From Sphingomonas guangdongensis (lineage in GTDB: Bacteria > Pseudomonadota > Alphaproteobacteria > Sphingomonadales > Sphingomonadaceae), in NCBI RefSeq assembly GCF_900199185.1, contig NZ_OBMI01000003.1, positions 434,001 through 498,000 on the forward strand: a stretch of 64,000 nucleotides of DNA. The letters run 5' to 3'. Under the pieces are notes generated by a model. That model did not search any database and was not told the origin of the DNA. It worked only from the letters and a program-made list of their open reading frames with translations. The position numbers were made by a program, and so were the translations under genes. Shown one piece after another: positions 49,390 through 59,256 of this stretch (the stretch's first letter is position 1; each line of letters opens with the position of its first letter).

Positions 49390-51406
49390 GCTGAAAGTAG
49401 ACGGGATCGAGGTAGAGGTACCGCAGGGAGCGACCGTGCTCCAGGCGTGCGAGGCGGCGGGCAAGGAGATCCCGCGCTTCTGCTACCATGAACGGCTGTC
49501 GATCGCCGGCAACTGCCGGATGTGCCTGGTCGAGGTGAAGCCGGGGCCGCCGAAGCCTCAAGCGTCGTGCGCGCTGCCCGCCGCCGACAACCAGGAGATC
49601 CGCACCGACTCCGCGATGGTGAAGGCGGCGCGCGAGGGCGTGATGGAGTTCCTGCTCATCAATCACCCGCTCGACTGCCCGATCTGCGACCAGGGCGGCG
49701 AGTGCGACCTCCAGGACCAGTCGATGGCCTATGGCCGCGGCCATTCGCGCTACACCGAGAACAAGCGCGCGGTGACCGAGAAGTACATGGGCCCGATCGT
49801 CAAGACGGTCATGACCCGCTGCATCCAGTGCACCCGCTGCGTCCGCTTCGCGGAGGAAGTCGCGGGCGTCGAGGACATCGGCGCGCTGTACCGCGGCGAG
49901 AACATGCAGATCACCTCCTACCTGGAGCACGCCGTCCAGTCCGAGCTGTCGGGCAATGTCGTGGACCTGTGCCCGGTCGGGGCGCTCACCTCCAAGCCCT
50001 ATTCGTTCGAGGCGCGGCCGTGGGAGCTGAAGAAGACCATGGCGATCGACGTCATGGATGCGGTCGGGACCAACATCCGGCTCGACGCGCGCGGGCGTCA
50101 GGTGCTGCGCGCGCTGCCGCGGATCAACGAGGACGTGAATGAGGAGTGGGCGCACGACAAGACGCGCCACGCCGTCGACGGGCTGATCCGCCGCCGGCTC
50201 GACCGGCCGTTCGTGCGGCGTGACGGCAAGCTCCACCCTGCGACATGGGACGAGGCGTTCGACGCGATCGCGGCGGTCGCCAGAGAGGCCGGCAGCAGCG
50301 TCGCCGCCGTCCACGGCGACCAGGTCGACTGCGAGACGATTTTCGCCGCCAAGGCGCTGCTGAAGGAGCTCGGCTCCCCGCTTCACGAGGGGCGGCAGAC
50401 CGGGATGGACTATGACGTCTCCAGCCTCTCGGCCGTCAACTTCAACACGACCATCGCCGGGATCGAGGACGCGGACGCGATCCTGCTGGTCGGCACCAAC
50501 CTCCGCTGGGAAGCGCCGCTGGTGAACACCCGCGTGCGCAAGGCGATCAAGCGCGGTGCCAAGGTGTTCGCGATCGGGCCGGAGACGGACCTGACCTACA
50601 AGGCCGAGTGGCTCGGGACCGACCTGTCGCTGCTCGGCGACCTGCCGGAAGCGGCGGCAAAGGCGTTCGCGGATGCCAAGGCGCCGGCGGTGATCGTCGG
50701 CGGTGCGGCACTGAAGGGCGGCCACGGCGCGGCGCTGGCGCTCGCGGACAAGCTCAACCTCGTACGGACGCTGGAGGACGGGACGGCCTGGAACGGCTTC
50801 AACGTGCTCCACATGGCGGCATCGCGGATGGGATCGCTGCTGCTCGGCTTCACCAGCAAGGGCGGGGTCGGGGAGCTGGTCGCTGCTGAGCCCAAGCTCG
50901 TCTTCTTCCTCGGCGCGGACGAGGTCGATCACCAGGCCTTCGGATCGGCGTTCAAGGTGTTCATCGGTCACCACGGGGACGCGGGCGCGCACCACGCCGA
51001 CGTGATCCTGCCGGGGGCGGCGTTCAGCGAGAAGCCGGGCACCTACGTCAACCTGGAGGGGCGCGTGCAGCGCGGCGATCGCGCGGTGTTCCCGCCGGGT
51101 GACGCGCGCGAGGACTGGGCGATCCTGCGCGCGCTGAGCGAACGGATCGGCCATACGCTGCCGTTCGACAGCTTTGCCGAGCTGCGCGCCGCGATGTTCA
51201 GCGACACGCCGGCGCTTGCGCAGGAAGGGCTGGCGACGCTCGAGTGGAACCCGCCGGCGCTCGACGCGGCCGCGAGCGGCGCCATCAGTGGCTATCCGAT
51301 CACCGACTTCTACCTGACCAACGCGATCTGCCGCGCGTCGCCGACGATGCAGCGCTGCTCGGCCGAGATCGTCCATGGTCAGGATTTCGCGGAGGCGGCG
51401 GAGTGA
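49382..51406 (+). CDS. nuoG: NADH-quinone oxidoreductase subunit G
   Basis: NuoG is the largest peripheral subunit, with one [2Fe-2S] and [4Fe-4S] clusters. The 674-residue product shows [21 protein letters not shown] then a fourth Cys (N1b), [14 protein letters not shown] (with the His ligand just after, N5), and [13 protein letters not shown] (N4). A molybdopterin-oxidoreductase-like domain lacking cofactor residues follows. The C-terminal part is short, as in alphaproteobacteria. The start [13 protein letters not shown] was chosen over upstream in-frame codons that lie in the previous gene. Confidence 0.96.
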   Translation: MPKLKVDGIEVEVPQGATVLQACEAAGKEIPRFCYHERLSIAGNCRMCLVEVKPGPPKPQASCALPAADNQEIRTDSAMVKAAREGVMEFLLINHPLDCPICDQGGECDLQDQSMAYGRGHSRYTENKRAVTEKYMGPIVKTVMTRCIQCTRCVRFAEEVAGVEDIGALYRGENMQITSYLEHAVQSELSGNVVDLCPVGALTSKPYSFEARPWELKKTMAIDVMDAVGTNIRLDARGRQVLRALPRINEDVNEEWAHDKTRHAVDGLIRRRLDRPFVRRDGKLHPATWDEAFDAIAAVAREAGSSVAAVHGDQVDCETIFAAKALLKELGSPLHEGRQTGMDYDVSSLSAVNFNTTIAGIEDADAILLVGTNLRWEAPLVNTRVRKAIKRGAKVFAIGPETDLTYKAEWLGTDLSLLGDLPEAAAKAFADAKAPAVIVGGAALKGGHGAALALADKLNLVRTLEDGTAWNGFNVLHMAASRMGSLLLGFTSKGGVGELVAAEPKLVFFLGADEVDHQAFGSAFKVFIGHHGDAGAHHADVILPGAAFSEKPGTYVNLEGRVQRGDRAVFPPGDAREDWAILRALSERIGHTLPFDSFAELRAAMFSDTPALAQEGLATLEWNPPALDAAASGAISGYPITDFYLTNAICRASPTMQRCSAEIVHGQDFAEAAE

Positions 51407-51417
51407 GCCGCAACGTT

Positions 51418-51497
51418 GTCATCCCAGCGCAGGCTGGGATCGCGTGCCGCACGGGCGCGCCCTTTCACGAAGCGACCCCAGCATTCGCCGGGGTGAC
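51418..51497. repeat. dispersed hairpin repeat, GTCATCC...GGGTGAC family (copy 2)
   Basis: This element is bounded by GTCATCCC and GGGGTGAC and contains two small stems: CCCAGC-GCAG-GCTGGG and CCCCAGC-ATTC-GCCGGGG. The related element at 20803-20920 shares the ends. It lies 11 bp after the nuoG stop and 12 bp before nuoH, breaking the otherwise overlapping nuo gene chain. Confidence 0.8.
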
Positions 51498-51509
51498 GGA
51501 AATGTGCAG

Positions 51510-52559
51510 ATGACGTCTTTCTTCGAGAACTCGGTCGGCATGCCCTACGGCTGGGCGTGGTTCACCGCGACACTGATCGGCATCCTGGTCATTGCACTGC
51601 CGCTGATGCTGGCGGTCGCGATGATCATCTACGCCGATCGCAAGATCTGGGCGGCAATGGCGCTGCGGCGCGGACCGAATGTCGTCGGCCCGTTTGGCCT
51701 GCTCCAGTCCTTTGCCGACGGGCTGAAGGTCTTCCTGCAAGAAACGATTGTCCCCTCGTCGGCCAATCGCGGGCTGTTCCTGCTGGCGCCGGTCATCACC
51801 TTCACCGTCGCGCTGATCGTGTGGGCGGTGGTGCCGTTCGCGCCGGGCGCTGTGGTCGCGAACATCAACGTCGGCCTGCTCTACGTGCTCGCGGCGTCCA
51901 GCCTCGGCGTCTACGGCATCATCATCGCTGGCTGGGCGTCCAATTCCAAATACCCGTTCTTCTCCGCGCTCCGCGCCGCGGCGCAAATGGTCAGCTACGA
52001 GGTCGCCATCGGCTTCGTCCTGATCTCGGTCGTGCTCTGGGCGGGCAGCTTCAACCTGTCGGAGATCGTAACGGCGCAGACCGGGCACGTCTTCGGACTG
52101 CTGAACGGCTTCGGCTTCAATCCGCTGCTGTTCCCGATGGCCGTCGTCTTCCTGATCTCCTCCATGGCGGAGACGCAGCGCGCGCCGTTCGATCTGACCG
52201 AGGCGGAGTCGGAGCTCGTCGCGGGGTATCAAACCGAATACAGCTCGATGAGCTTTGCGCTGTTCTGGCTCGGCGAATACGCCAACGTGCTGCTGATGTG
52301 CACGCTGAATGCCACGCTGTTCTGGGGCGGGTGGCTGCCGCCGCTCGACTGGGCACCGCTCTACTACGTGCCGGGGATCATCTGGCTCTTCGTCAAGATC
52401 CTGCTGTTTTTCTTCATCTTCAGCTGGGTGAAGGCGACGGTGCCGCGGTACCGCTATGACCAGCTGATGCGGCTGGGCTGGAAGGTGTTCCTGCCGCTCT
52501 CGCTCACCTTCGTGTTCCTGGTTTCAGGATACCTCATGCTTCAGCGGGTGCCGCTATGA
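51510..52559 (+). CDS. nuoH: NADH-quinone oxidoreductase subunit H
   Basis: NuoH is the eight-helix membrane subunit that joins the quinone site to the proton pumps. The 349-residue product has the conserved [41 protein letters not shown] and the loop [28 protein letters not shown]. The start [14 protein letters not shown] was chosen by homology; the only ribosome-site-like sequence, GACGGA, is at the edge of the repeat just upstream. It overlaps nuoI by 4 bp (ATGA). Confidence 0.97.
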   Translation: MTSFFENSVGMPYGWAWFTATLIGILVIALPLMLAVAMIIYADRKIWAAMALRRGPNVVGPFGLLQSFADGLKVFLQETIVPSSANRGLFLLAPVITFTVALIVWAVVPFAPGAVVANINVGLLYVLAASSLGVYGIIIAGWASNSKYPFFSALRAAAQMVSYEVAIGFVLISVVLWAGSFNLSEIVTAQTGHVFGLLNGFGFNPLLFPMAVVFLISSMAETQRAPFDLTEAESELVAGYQTEYSSMSFALFWLGEYANVLLMCTLNATLFWGGWLPPLDWAPLYYVPGIIWLFVKILLFFFIFSWVKATVPRYRYDQLMRLGWKVFLPLSLTFVFLVSGYLMLQRVPL

Positions 52560-53041
52560 GTCTTGCCCAAGTCGTCCGGTCGTTCACGCTGTGGGAGTTC
52601 ATCAAGGCGCACGCGCTGACGCTGCGCTACTTCTTCAAGCCCAAGGCGACGATCAACTACCCGTTCGAGAAAAACCCGCTGTCGCCGCGGTTCCGCGGCG
52701 AACACGCGCTGCGCCGCTATCCGAACGGCGAGGAGCGCTGCATCGCGTGCAAGCTGTGCGAGGCGGTGTGCCCGGCCTTGGCGATCACGATCGAGGCGGA
52801 GCCCCGCGACGACGGCAGCCGCCGCACGACGCGCTACGACATCGACATGACCAAGTGCATCTACTGCGGACTGTGCCAGGAGGCATGCCCGGTGGACGCG
52901 ATCGTCGAGGGTCCGAACCTCGATTTCTCGACCGAGACGCGCGAGGAACTGATCTACGACAAGGCCAAGCTGCTCGAGAACGGCGATCGCTGGGAGCGGA
53001 GCCTCGCGGCGAACCTTGCCGCCGACGCACCCTACCGGTAA
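52556..53041 (+). CDS. nuoI: NADH-quinone oxidoreductase subunit I
   Basis: NuoI holds clusters N6a and N6b. The 161-residue product has two 4Fe-4S motifs: [16 protein letters not shown] and [16 protein letters not shown]. The N-terminal amphipathic helix ([15 protein letters not shown]) anchors it at the membrane. It is coupled to nuoH by ATGA. A 53-residue gene follows before nuoJ. Confidence 0.97.
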   Translation: MSLAQVVRSFTLWEFIKAHALTLRYFFKPKATINYPFEKNPLSPRFRGEHALRRYPNGEERCIACKLCEAVCPALAITIEAEPRDDGSRRTTRYDIDMTKCIYCGLCQEACPVDAIVEGPNLDFSTETREELIYDKAKLLENGDRWERSLAANLAADAPYR

Positions 53042-53067
53042 GCGCCGCGGCAACAGTGGGGAACGCC

Positions 53068-53229
53068 ATGAAGTATCGATCGAGGCTGCTCGGCTCCGGC
53101 ACGGGCACCGGCGCCTTTGGCGCCTTCGCACAGGCGGCGCGGCGGACGCCGGCCGTTGTCGACGCGAACGGCCGCGCGCTGAGCCCGTGTTGTGCGGCGG
53201 GCACGTGCGACGGGGACGCGCACCAGTGA
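53068..53229 (+). CDS. 53-residue protein with a CC...C motif between nuoI and nuoJ
   Basis: No family is recognised. The product starts [20 protein letters not shown], is basic and Gly/Ala-rich at the N-terminus, and ends [15 protein letters not shown] with three closely spaced cysteines, followed by acidic and His residues, a possible metal site. A GGGGA lies just upstream of the ATG. Its stop overlaps the nuoJ GTG (GTGA). Because it is so short the coding call rests mainly on this overlap and on the gap it fills. Confidence 0.6.
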   Translation: MKYRSRLLGSGTGTGAFGAFAQAARRTPAVVDANGRALSPCCAAGTCDGDAHQ

Positions 53230-53837
53230 TCCAGGCTATCGCCTTTTACCTGTTCGCGGGCGTGGTGATCCTGTCGGCAGGCCTCACCATCTCGTCGCGC
53301 AACCCGGTGCACAGCGTGCTGTGGCTGATCCTCGCCTTCTTCAACGCGGCGGGGCTGATGGTGCTGTGCGGTGCCGAGTTCATCGCGATGCTTCTGGTCA
53401 TCGTCTATGTCGGCGCGGTTGCCGTGCTGTTCCTGTTCGTCGTCATGATGCTCGACATCGACTTCGCCGAGTTGCGCGCCGGGTTCGTCCGCTACGCCCC
53501 GGTCGGGGTCGCGCTGGCGCTCGCGTTGGCGGCGGAGGTGGTGATCGGCTTCTTCGGCTACACCGCCGGTGGGGTCGAATTGGCGGTCAAGGCCGCTCCG
53601 CTCGACCCGACCATTCCGAACATCGAGGGAATCGGGCGCCTGCTCTACTCGCGCTACCTGTTCGTGTTCGAGGGTGCCGGGCTCGTCCTGCTGGTCGCAA
53701 TGATCGGTGCGATCGTGCTCACTTACCGCGAGCGGGGCGGTGTGCGCCGCCAGTCGATCAGCAGCCAGGTCAACCGCCGCGCCAAGGATTCGACCCGCAA
53801 CATGCAGCCGGCGGTCGGCCAGGGGGTGGAGCTGTGA
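53226..53837 (+). CDS. nuoJ: NADH-quinone oxidoreductase subunit J
   Basis: NuoJ is a five-helix membrane subunit of the proton channel. The 203-residue product has the conserved [48 protein letters not shown] segments, within about residues 26-78, and a C-terminal helix ([21 protein letters not shown]). The tail ([20 protein letters not shown]) matches sphingomonad NuoJ style. The GTG start and the stop both lie in 4-bp overlaps with neighbours. Confidence 0.96.
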   Translation: MIQAIAFYLFAGVVILSAGLTISSRNPVHSVLWLILAFFNAAGLMVLCGAEFIAMLLVIVYVGAVAVLFLFVVMMLDIDFAELRAGFVRYAPVGVALALALAAEVVIGFFGYTAGGVELAVKAAPLDPTIPNIEGIGRLLYSRYLFVFEGAGLVLLVAMIGAIVLTYRERGGVRRQSISSQVNRRAKDSTRNMQPAVGQGVEL

Positions 53838-54139
53838 TTGGATTGACCCACTACCTGGTGGTCGCCGCCATCCTGTTCGGGATGGGGGTGTTCGGCATCA
53901 TCGCCAACCGCAAGAACCTGATCCTGATCCTGATGGCGATCGAACTGATCCTGCTCGCGGTGAACATCAACCTGGTCGCCTTCTCCGCCTATCTCGGCGA
54001 TCTGGTCGGACAGGTGTTCGCGATGTTCGTCCTGACCGTCGCCGCCGGCGAGGCGGCGATCGGGCTGGCGATCCTGGTGATCTACTTCCGCGGCCGTGCG
54101 ACCATCTCGGTCGACGACGTCAACCGCATGAAGGGGTGA
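53834..54139 (+). CDS. nuoK: NADH-quinone oxidoreductase subunit K
   Basis: NuoK is the three-helix MrpC-like subunit. The 101-residue product has [36 protein letters not shown], with the two conserved glutamates of the membrane proton path (in AIELILL and [10 protein letters not shown]). It starts with GTG in a GTGA overlap with nuoJ and ends 4 bp before nuoL. Confidence 0.96.
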   Translation: MIGLTHYLVVAAILFGMGVFGIIANRKNLILILMAIELILLAVNINLVAFSAYLGDLVGQVFAMFVLTVAAGEAAIGLAILVIYFRGRATISVDDVNRMKG

Positions 54140-54143
54140 GCGG

Positions 54144-56243
54144 ATGATCCAGCTGATCGTCTTTCTGCCGCTCCTCGCGGCCGTCGTCGCAGGGCTCGCC
54201 AACCGCGCATTCGGCACCGCGCTGCCGAAGCTTGTGACGACGGGTGCGCTGTTCGTCGCCTGCGCGCTGTCGTGGCCGATCTTCATCGGGTTCCTGACCG
54301 GCACGGCTGAGGCGGGCGTCACACCCGTCTCCAACTGGGTGACGTCGGGCACGATGGTGTTCGACTGGGCACTGCGCGTCGATGCGCTCACCGCGGTCAT
54401 GCTGGTCGTGATCACGTCGGTGTCTGCGCTCGTCCACCTCTATTCCTGGGGGTACATGAGCGAGGACCCGGATCAGCCGCGGTTCTTCGCCTATCTGTCG
54501 CTGTTCACCTTTGCGATGCTGATGCTGGTGACGGCAGACAACCTCGTACAGATGTTCTTCGGCTGGGAGGGCGTCGGTCTCGCCTCCTACCTCCTGATCG
54601 GCTTCTGGTTCCGCAAGCCGTCGGCCAACGCCGCCGCGATCAAGGCATTCGTGGTCAATCGTGTCGGCGACCTGGGCTTCATGCTCGGCATCTTCGGCAC
54701 CTATCTGGTGTTCGGCACCGTCTCGATCCCCGCAATCCTTGAGGCGGCACCTGGCATGGCCGGATCGACGATCGGCTTCCTCGGCGCACGCTTCGACACG
54801 ATGACGGTGCTGTGCCTGCTGCTGTTCGTCGGTGCGATGGGCAAGTCGGCGCAGCTCGGGCTTCACACCTGGCTGCCGGACGCGATGGAGGGTCCGACCC
54901 CGGTATCGGCGCTGATCCACGCCGCGACCATGGTGACCGCCGGCGTGTTCATGGTGTGCCGCCTGTCGCCGATGTTCGAGACGAGCCCGACGGCGCTCGG
55001 CGTCGTAACCTTTGTCGGCGCCGCGACCTGCCTGTTCGCGGCGACGGTCGGCACCGTCCAGAACGACATCAAGCGGGTGATCGCTTATTCGACCTGCAGC
55101 CAACTCGGCTACATGTTCTTCGCCGCCGGCGTCGGCGCGTACGGCGCGGCGATGTTCCACCTGTCTACCCACGCCTTCTTCAAGGCGCTGCTGTTCCTCG
55201 GCGCCGGCTCGGTCATCCACGCGATGCACCATGAGCAGGACATGCGCTTCTACGGCGGGCTCCGCCGCTCGATCCCGGTGACCTTCACGGCCATGCTCCT
55301 AGGCACGCTGGCGATCACCGGCGTCGGCATCTACGAAGTTGGCGGGTTCGCGGGCTATCACTCGAAGGACGCGATCATCGAGGTCGCTTGGGCGGCGGGT
55401 CCGGGCGGGCAGATGGCATCGGTGGTCGGCATGGTCGCCGCGCTGCTGACCAGCTTCTATTCCTGGCGGCTGATGTTCCTGACCTTCTGGGGCAAGCCCC
55501 GCTGGATCAACAGCGAGCACATTCAGCACGCGGTGCACGACGCTCATAACCACGGTCACGATCACGGCCACCACGAGGGCGCTGACGCGGCCCACGGGCA
55601 CCACGGCGAGGCGGCCGAAGAGGGCGCGGGCGCCACTCCTGACACCCATGCGCCGGGCGCGCACGAGGTGACCGACGGCACCGGTGGCTACCACCCGCAC
55701 GAGAGCCCGTGGTCGATGCGCCTGCCGCTGATCGTCCTGTCGATCGGCGCGGTCGTGGCGGGCTTCGTCTTCTTCCCGTTCTTCATCGAACCCGAGTCCA
55801 ACCGCTTCTGGCAGGGCTCGATCGCGTTCAACGAGCATCTGATGCACGCGATGCATGAAGTGCCGCTGCTGGTGAAGCTGTCGGCGACAATCGTGATGCT
55901 GACCGGGCTGCTGATCGCCTGGGCAAGCTACATCCGCTCGCCCGGCTTCCCGGCGAAGTTCGCCGACACCTTCCGCGTGCTCTACGACTTCCTGCTCAAC
56001 AAGTGGTACTTCGACGAGCTGTACAATGCCGTGTTCGTCCGGCCGGCGTTCGCCGTCGGCCGCTTCTTCTGGAAGCGCGGTGACGAGGGCACGATCGACC
56101 GCTTCGGTCCCAACGGATCGGCAGCGCTGGTCGGGCTGGGCAGCCGCGTCGCGGGCCGTGTCCAGACCGGATATCTCTACACCTATGCCTTCGTCATGCT
56201 GCTCGGCCTGACCGCGGCCGTCACCTGGGCGATCACGCGATGA
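54144..56243 (+). CDS. nuoL: NADH-quinone oxidoreductase subunit L, with a histidine-rich loop
   Basis: NuoL is the distal antiporter-like proton-pump subunit. The 699-residue product has the conserved core MFFGWEGVGLASYLLIGFWF, KSAQLGLHTWLPDAMEGPTPVSALIHAATMV (spread over about residues 232-262), and the C-terminal lateral helix region. Between about residues 455 and 520 there is an insert very rich in His (NHGHDHGHHEGADAAHGHHG) followed by Glu/Ala/Thr sequence, outside the membrane helices. The ATG follows nuoK by 4 bp and the stop overlaps nuoM (ATGA). Confidence 0.97.
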   Translation: MIQLIVFLPLLAAVVAGLANRAFGTALPKLVTTGALFVACALSWPIFIGFLTGTAEAGVTPVSNWVTSGTMVFDWALRVDALTAVMLVVITSVSALVHLYSWGYMSEDPDQPRFFAYLSLFTFAMLMLVTADNLVQMFFGWEGVGLASYLLIGFWFRKPSANAAAIKAFVVNRVGDLGFMLGIFGTYLVFGTVSIPAILEAAPGMAGSTIGFLGARFDTMTVLCLLLFVGAMGKSAQLGLHTWLPDAMEGPTPVSALIHAATMVTAGVFMVCRLSPMFETSPTALGVVTFVGAATCLFAATVGTVQNDIKRVIAYSTCSQLGYMFFAAGVGAYGAAMFHLSTHAFFKALLFLGAGSVIHAMHHEQDMRFYGGLRRSIPVTFTAMLLGTLAITGVGIYEVGGFAGYHSKDAIIEVAWAAGPGGQMASVVGMVAALLTSFYSWRLMFLTFWGKPRWINSEHIQHAVHDAHNHGHDHGHHEGADAAHGHHGEAAEEGAGATPDTHAPGAHEVTDGTGGYHPHESPWSMRLPLIVLSIGAVVAGFVFFPFFIEPESNRFWQGSIAFNEHLMHAMHEVPLLVKLSATIVMLTGLLIAWASYIRSPGFPAKFADTFRVLYDFLLNKWYFDELYNAVFVRPAFAVGRFFWKRGDEGTIDRFGPNGSAALVGLGSRVAGRVQTGYLYTYAFVMLLGLTAAVTWAITR

Positions 56244-57805
56244 CCGGCTTTCCGATCCTCTCCGTCATGCTGGCGGTGCCGCTCGTCGCGGCGATCGCGT
56301 GCCTGTTCCTTGACGCGCGCACCGCCCGCTGGCTGGCGCTGGCGGCGACGCTGGTCGATCTGGCGCTCGGCATTCTCCTTTGGGCCAACTTCGACGTCGC
56401 CGGCCCGGCCGCACAGTGGCAGTTCACCGAATATCACGAGCTGTTCCCGCGCTTCGCCTATGCGCTCGGGATCGACGGTTTTGCGCTGCTGCTGATCATG
56501 CTGTCGGTGTTCCTGATGCCGATCTGCATCGGGGCCTCCTGGGAAGCGATCACCGAGCGCGTGCCCGAGTATATGGCCGCCTTCCTGCTGACGGAGGTGC
56601 TGATGATCGGCACCTTTGCCGCGCAGGACCTGCTGCTGTTCTACATCTTCTTCGAGGCCGGCCTCATTCCGATGTATCTGATCATCGGCATCTGGGGCGG
56701 CGCGAACCGGATCTACGCCAGCTACAAGTTCTTCCTCTACACGCTGCTCGGCTCGATCGTGATGCTGATCGCGATGCTGTGGATGGCGAGCCCGCTCGGC
56801 GCCAACACCACCTACATTCCGGACCTGATGAGTCATGACTTCCCGGTCGGGGCGCAATATTGGCTGTGGCTCGCCTTCTTCGCGTCGTTCGCGGTCAAGA
56901 TGCCGATGTGGCCGGTCCACACCTGGCTCCCCGACGCGCACGTCCAGGCGCCGACCGCGGGATCGGTGATCCTCGCGGGCGTGCTTCTGAAGCTCGGTGG
57001 CTACGGCTTCCTGCGGTTCAGCCTTCCGATGTTCCCGGAAGCGTCGGCCGCGCTCGCATGGCTGGTGCTGGTGCTCTCGGCAGTGGCGGTAGTCTACACC
57101 AGCCTGGTCGCGCTGGTGCAGTCGGACATGAAGAAGCTGATCGCCTATTCCTCGGTCGCGCACATGGCGATCGTCACCATCGGCCTGTTCGCCTTCAACC
57201 AGCAGGGGATCGAGGGTGCGATGATCGTGATGCTCAGCCACGGGCTGGTGTCGGGCGCGCTGTTCCTGTGCGTAGGCGTCATCTACGATCGGCTGCACAC
57301 CCGTGAGATCAGTCGCTACGGGGGCCTGAGCATCAACATGCCGCGCTACGCGGTGCTGTTCCTGCTGTTCACCATGGCGTCGATCGGCCTGCCGGGCACC
57401 AGCGGGTTCGTTGGCGAGTTCCTGAGCCTTGCCGGCACCTACCAGATCAACACCTGGATCACGCTGGTGTGCACCACCGGCATCATCCTGGGTGCCGCCT
57501 ACATGCTCTATCTCTACCGCCGTGTGGCATACGGCGACATCGTCCACGACGACGTGCGCTCGATGACCGACCTGTCGGGTCGGGAGATCGCGCTGCTGGC
57601 GCCGGTCGCCGCGGTGGTGCTGTGGATGGGCGTCTATCCGGAGAGCTTTCTGGCGCCGATGCGCGCCGACGTCGCGACGCTGCTCGCCCGCGTCGAGCGG
57701 ACCAAGCCGGTAAGTGACTCCAAGCCGACCCCGGGCAACCCTGCCTTGGCCGCCGCCCATGGTGCCGCCGCCCACGCTACTGCCGCGTCGGGAGGGGCGC
57801 ACTGA
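56240..57805 (+). CDS. nuoM: NADH-quinone oxidoreductase subunit M
   Basis: NuoM is the second antiporter-like subunit. The 521-residue product has the conserved glutamate region (DLLLFYIFFEAGLIPMYLII), KMPMWPVHTWLPDAHVQAPTAGSVILAGVLLKLGGYG and the later AYSSVAHM and GTSGFVGEFL stretches. The C-terminus ends in an Ala/His-rich tail (AAAHGAAAHATAASGGAH). It starts in an ATGA overlap with nuoL, and its stop shares one base with the nuoN ATG. Confidence 0.97.
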   Translation: MTGFPILSVMLAVPLVAAIACLFLDARTARWLALAATLVDLALGILLWANFDVAGPAAQWQFTEYHELFPRFAYALGIDGFALLLIMLSVFLMPICIGASWEAITERVPEYMAAFLLTEVLMIGTFAAQDLLLFYIFFEAGLIPMYLIIGIWGGANRIYASYKFFLYTLLGSIVMLIAMLWMASPLGANTTYIPDLMSHDFPVGAQYWLWLAFFASFAVKMPMWPVHTWLPDAHVQAPTAGSVILAGVLLKLGGYGFLRFSLPMFPEASAALAWLVLVLSAVAVVYTSLVALVQSDMKKLIAYSSVAHMAIVTIGLFAFNQQGIEGAMIVMLSHGLVSGALFLCVGVIYDRLHTREISRYGGLSINMPRYAVLFLLFTMASIGLPGTSGFVGEFLSLAGTYQINTWITLVCTTGIILGAAYMLYLYRRVAYGDIVHDDVRSMTDLSGREIALLAPVAAVVLWMGVYPESFLAPMRADVATLLARVERTKPVSDSKPTPGNPALAAAHGAAAHATAASGGAH

Positions 57806-59256
57806 TGAACGGTTCGTCTGACCTGGTACTGATCCTTCCCGAACTGGTGCTGACCGTCGGCGCGCTGGTGCTGATGCTTGTCGCCGCCTGGGGCGGTCAG
57901 GCGTCGACGCGCGCGGTCAGCTGGGCCTCGGTCGCGGTGCTGATAGGTGCCGGGATCGCGCTCGCCGGTCCCGCCAGCAGCGGGGCGGACGCATTCGACG
58001 GCCTGTTCCGCGCCGACGCGTTCGCCGCCTATGCGAAGGTGCTGATCTACGTCGCGACTGCGGTGTCGATCATCGTCGCGCCCGCCTTCTTTGCCCGCAC
58101 CAGCGGAGACGATCTCCGGCCCGAATACCCGGTGCTGATGCTGCTCGCGGCGGTCGGCATGGGGATGATGGTGTCGGCGGGCGACATGCTGGTGCTCTAC
58201 GTCGGGCTCGAGCTTCAGAGCCTCGCGGCCTACGTGCTGGCGAGCTTCATGCGGCGCGACACCCGCTCGGCGGAGGCGGGCCTCAAGTATTTCGTGCTCG
58301 GCGCGCTCGCGAGCGGGATCCTGCTCTACGGCATCAGCCTGGTGTATGGCTTTTCGGGCTCGACCGAGTTCGACCTGATCGCCGCTGCCTATGACGCGAC
58401 GCCGGGCACTGGGCTGCTGATCGGGCTGGTCTTCGTGTTCGCCGGCATCGCCTTCAAGATCGCGGCGGTGCCGTTCCACATGTGGACGCCCGACGTGTAT
58501 GAGGGCGCTCCCACCCCGGTCGTGGTAAGCTTTGCGACCGCGCAGAAGGTCGCGGCGGTGGCGCTCGCGCTCCGTGTCGCGCTCGACGCGATGGGGCCGG
58601 CGCTGCTGCAATGGCAGCAGATCGTCATCTTCGCCTCGCTCGCGTCGATCCTGTTCGGCGCGGTGGCGGCGATCGGGCAGACCAACATCAAGCGGCTGCT
58701 TGCTTATTCCTCGATCAACAACGTCGGCTTCGCGCTGATGGGGCTGGGCGCGGGGACGAGCGAGGGCGCGGCCGCCGTGCTAAGCTACATGACGGTCTAC
58801 GTGGTGATGACGCTCGGCAGCTTCCTGGTGGTGCTGCAGATGCGCGGCGCCGATGGCGAGCCGATCGAGAGCATCGCAAGCCTGTCCGGACTGTCGCGAA
58901 CGCGCCCCGGCCTCGCCGCGGCCTTCGCCATGTTCATGTTCTCGCTGGCCGGCATCCCGCCGCTGCTCGGCTTTTATCCGAAGCTGGCGGTGTTCTGGGC
59001 GGCCACCGACGCCGGGCTGTTCGGCTTCGCAGTGGCGGGTGCGGTTGGATCGGTGGTCGGCGCCTATTACTATCTCAAGATCATCAAGACGATGTACTTC
59101 GATCCGCCCGCCAATGAGATCGTCGGGCGCGATGCGTCGAGCACGCTCGACTACGGCCTGATCGCGGTCGCGGCGCTGGTCATCTCGCCGCTCGGCTACC
59201 TGCTGATCAAGCCGCTGGCTCCGGTCACCGCGGCGGCGGCGAGCGCGCTGTTCTGA
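57805..59256 (+). CDS. nuoN: NADH-quinone oxidoreductase subunit N
   Basis: NuoN is the third antiporter-like subunit, adjacent to NuoK. The 483-residue product has VLYVGLELQSLAAYVLASFMRRD, AGIAFKIAAVPFHMWTPDVYEGAPTPVVVSFATAQKV (about residues 212-248) and a YSSINNVGFALMG segment. It is last of the 14 core genes. The stop TGA overlaps CTG, the apparent first codon of birA, as CTGA. Confidence 0.97.
   Translation: MNGSSDLVLILPELVLTVGALVLMLVAAWGGQASTRAVSWASVAVLIGAGIALAGPASSGADAFDGLFRADAFAAYAKVLIYVATAVSIIVAPAFFARTSGDDLRPEYPVLMLLAAVGMGMMVSAGDMLVLYVGLELQSLAAYVLASFMRRDTRSAEAGLKYFVLGALASGILLYGISLVYGFSGSTEFDLIAAAYDATPGTGLLIGLVFVFAGIAFKIAAVPFHMWTPDVYEGAPTPVVVSFATAQKVAAVALALRVALDAMGPALLQWQQIVIFASLASILFGAVAAIGQTNIKRLLAYSSINNVGFALMGLGAGTSEGAAAVLSYMTVYVVMTLGSFLVVLQMRGADGEPIESIASLSGLSRTRPGLAAAFAMFMFSLAGIPPLLGFYPKLAVFWAATDAGLFGFAVAGAVGSVVGAYYYLKIIKTMYFDPPANEIVGRDASSTLDYGLIAVAALVISPLGYLLIKPLAPVTAAAASALF

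Noticed and set aside
49313..51376. A 687-codon open frame antisense to nuoG
   Set aside because: It is the complementary frame of a well-supported gene and has no recognisable domain.
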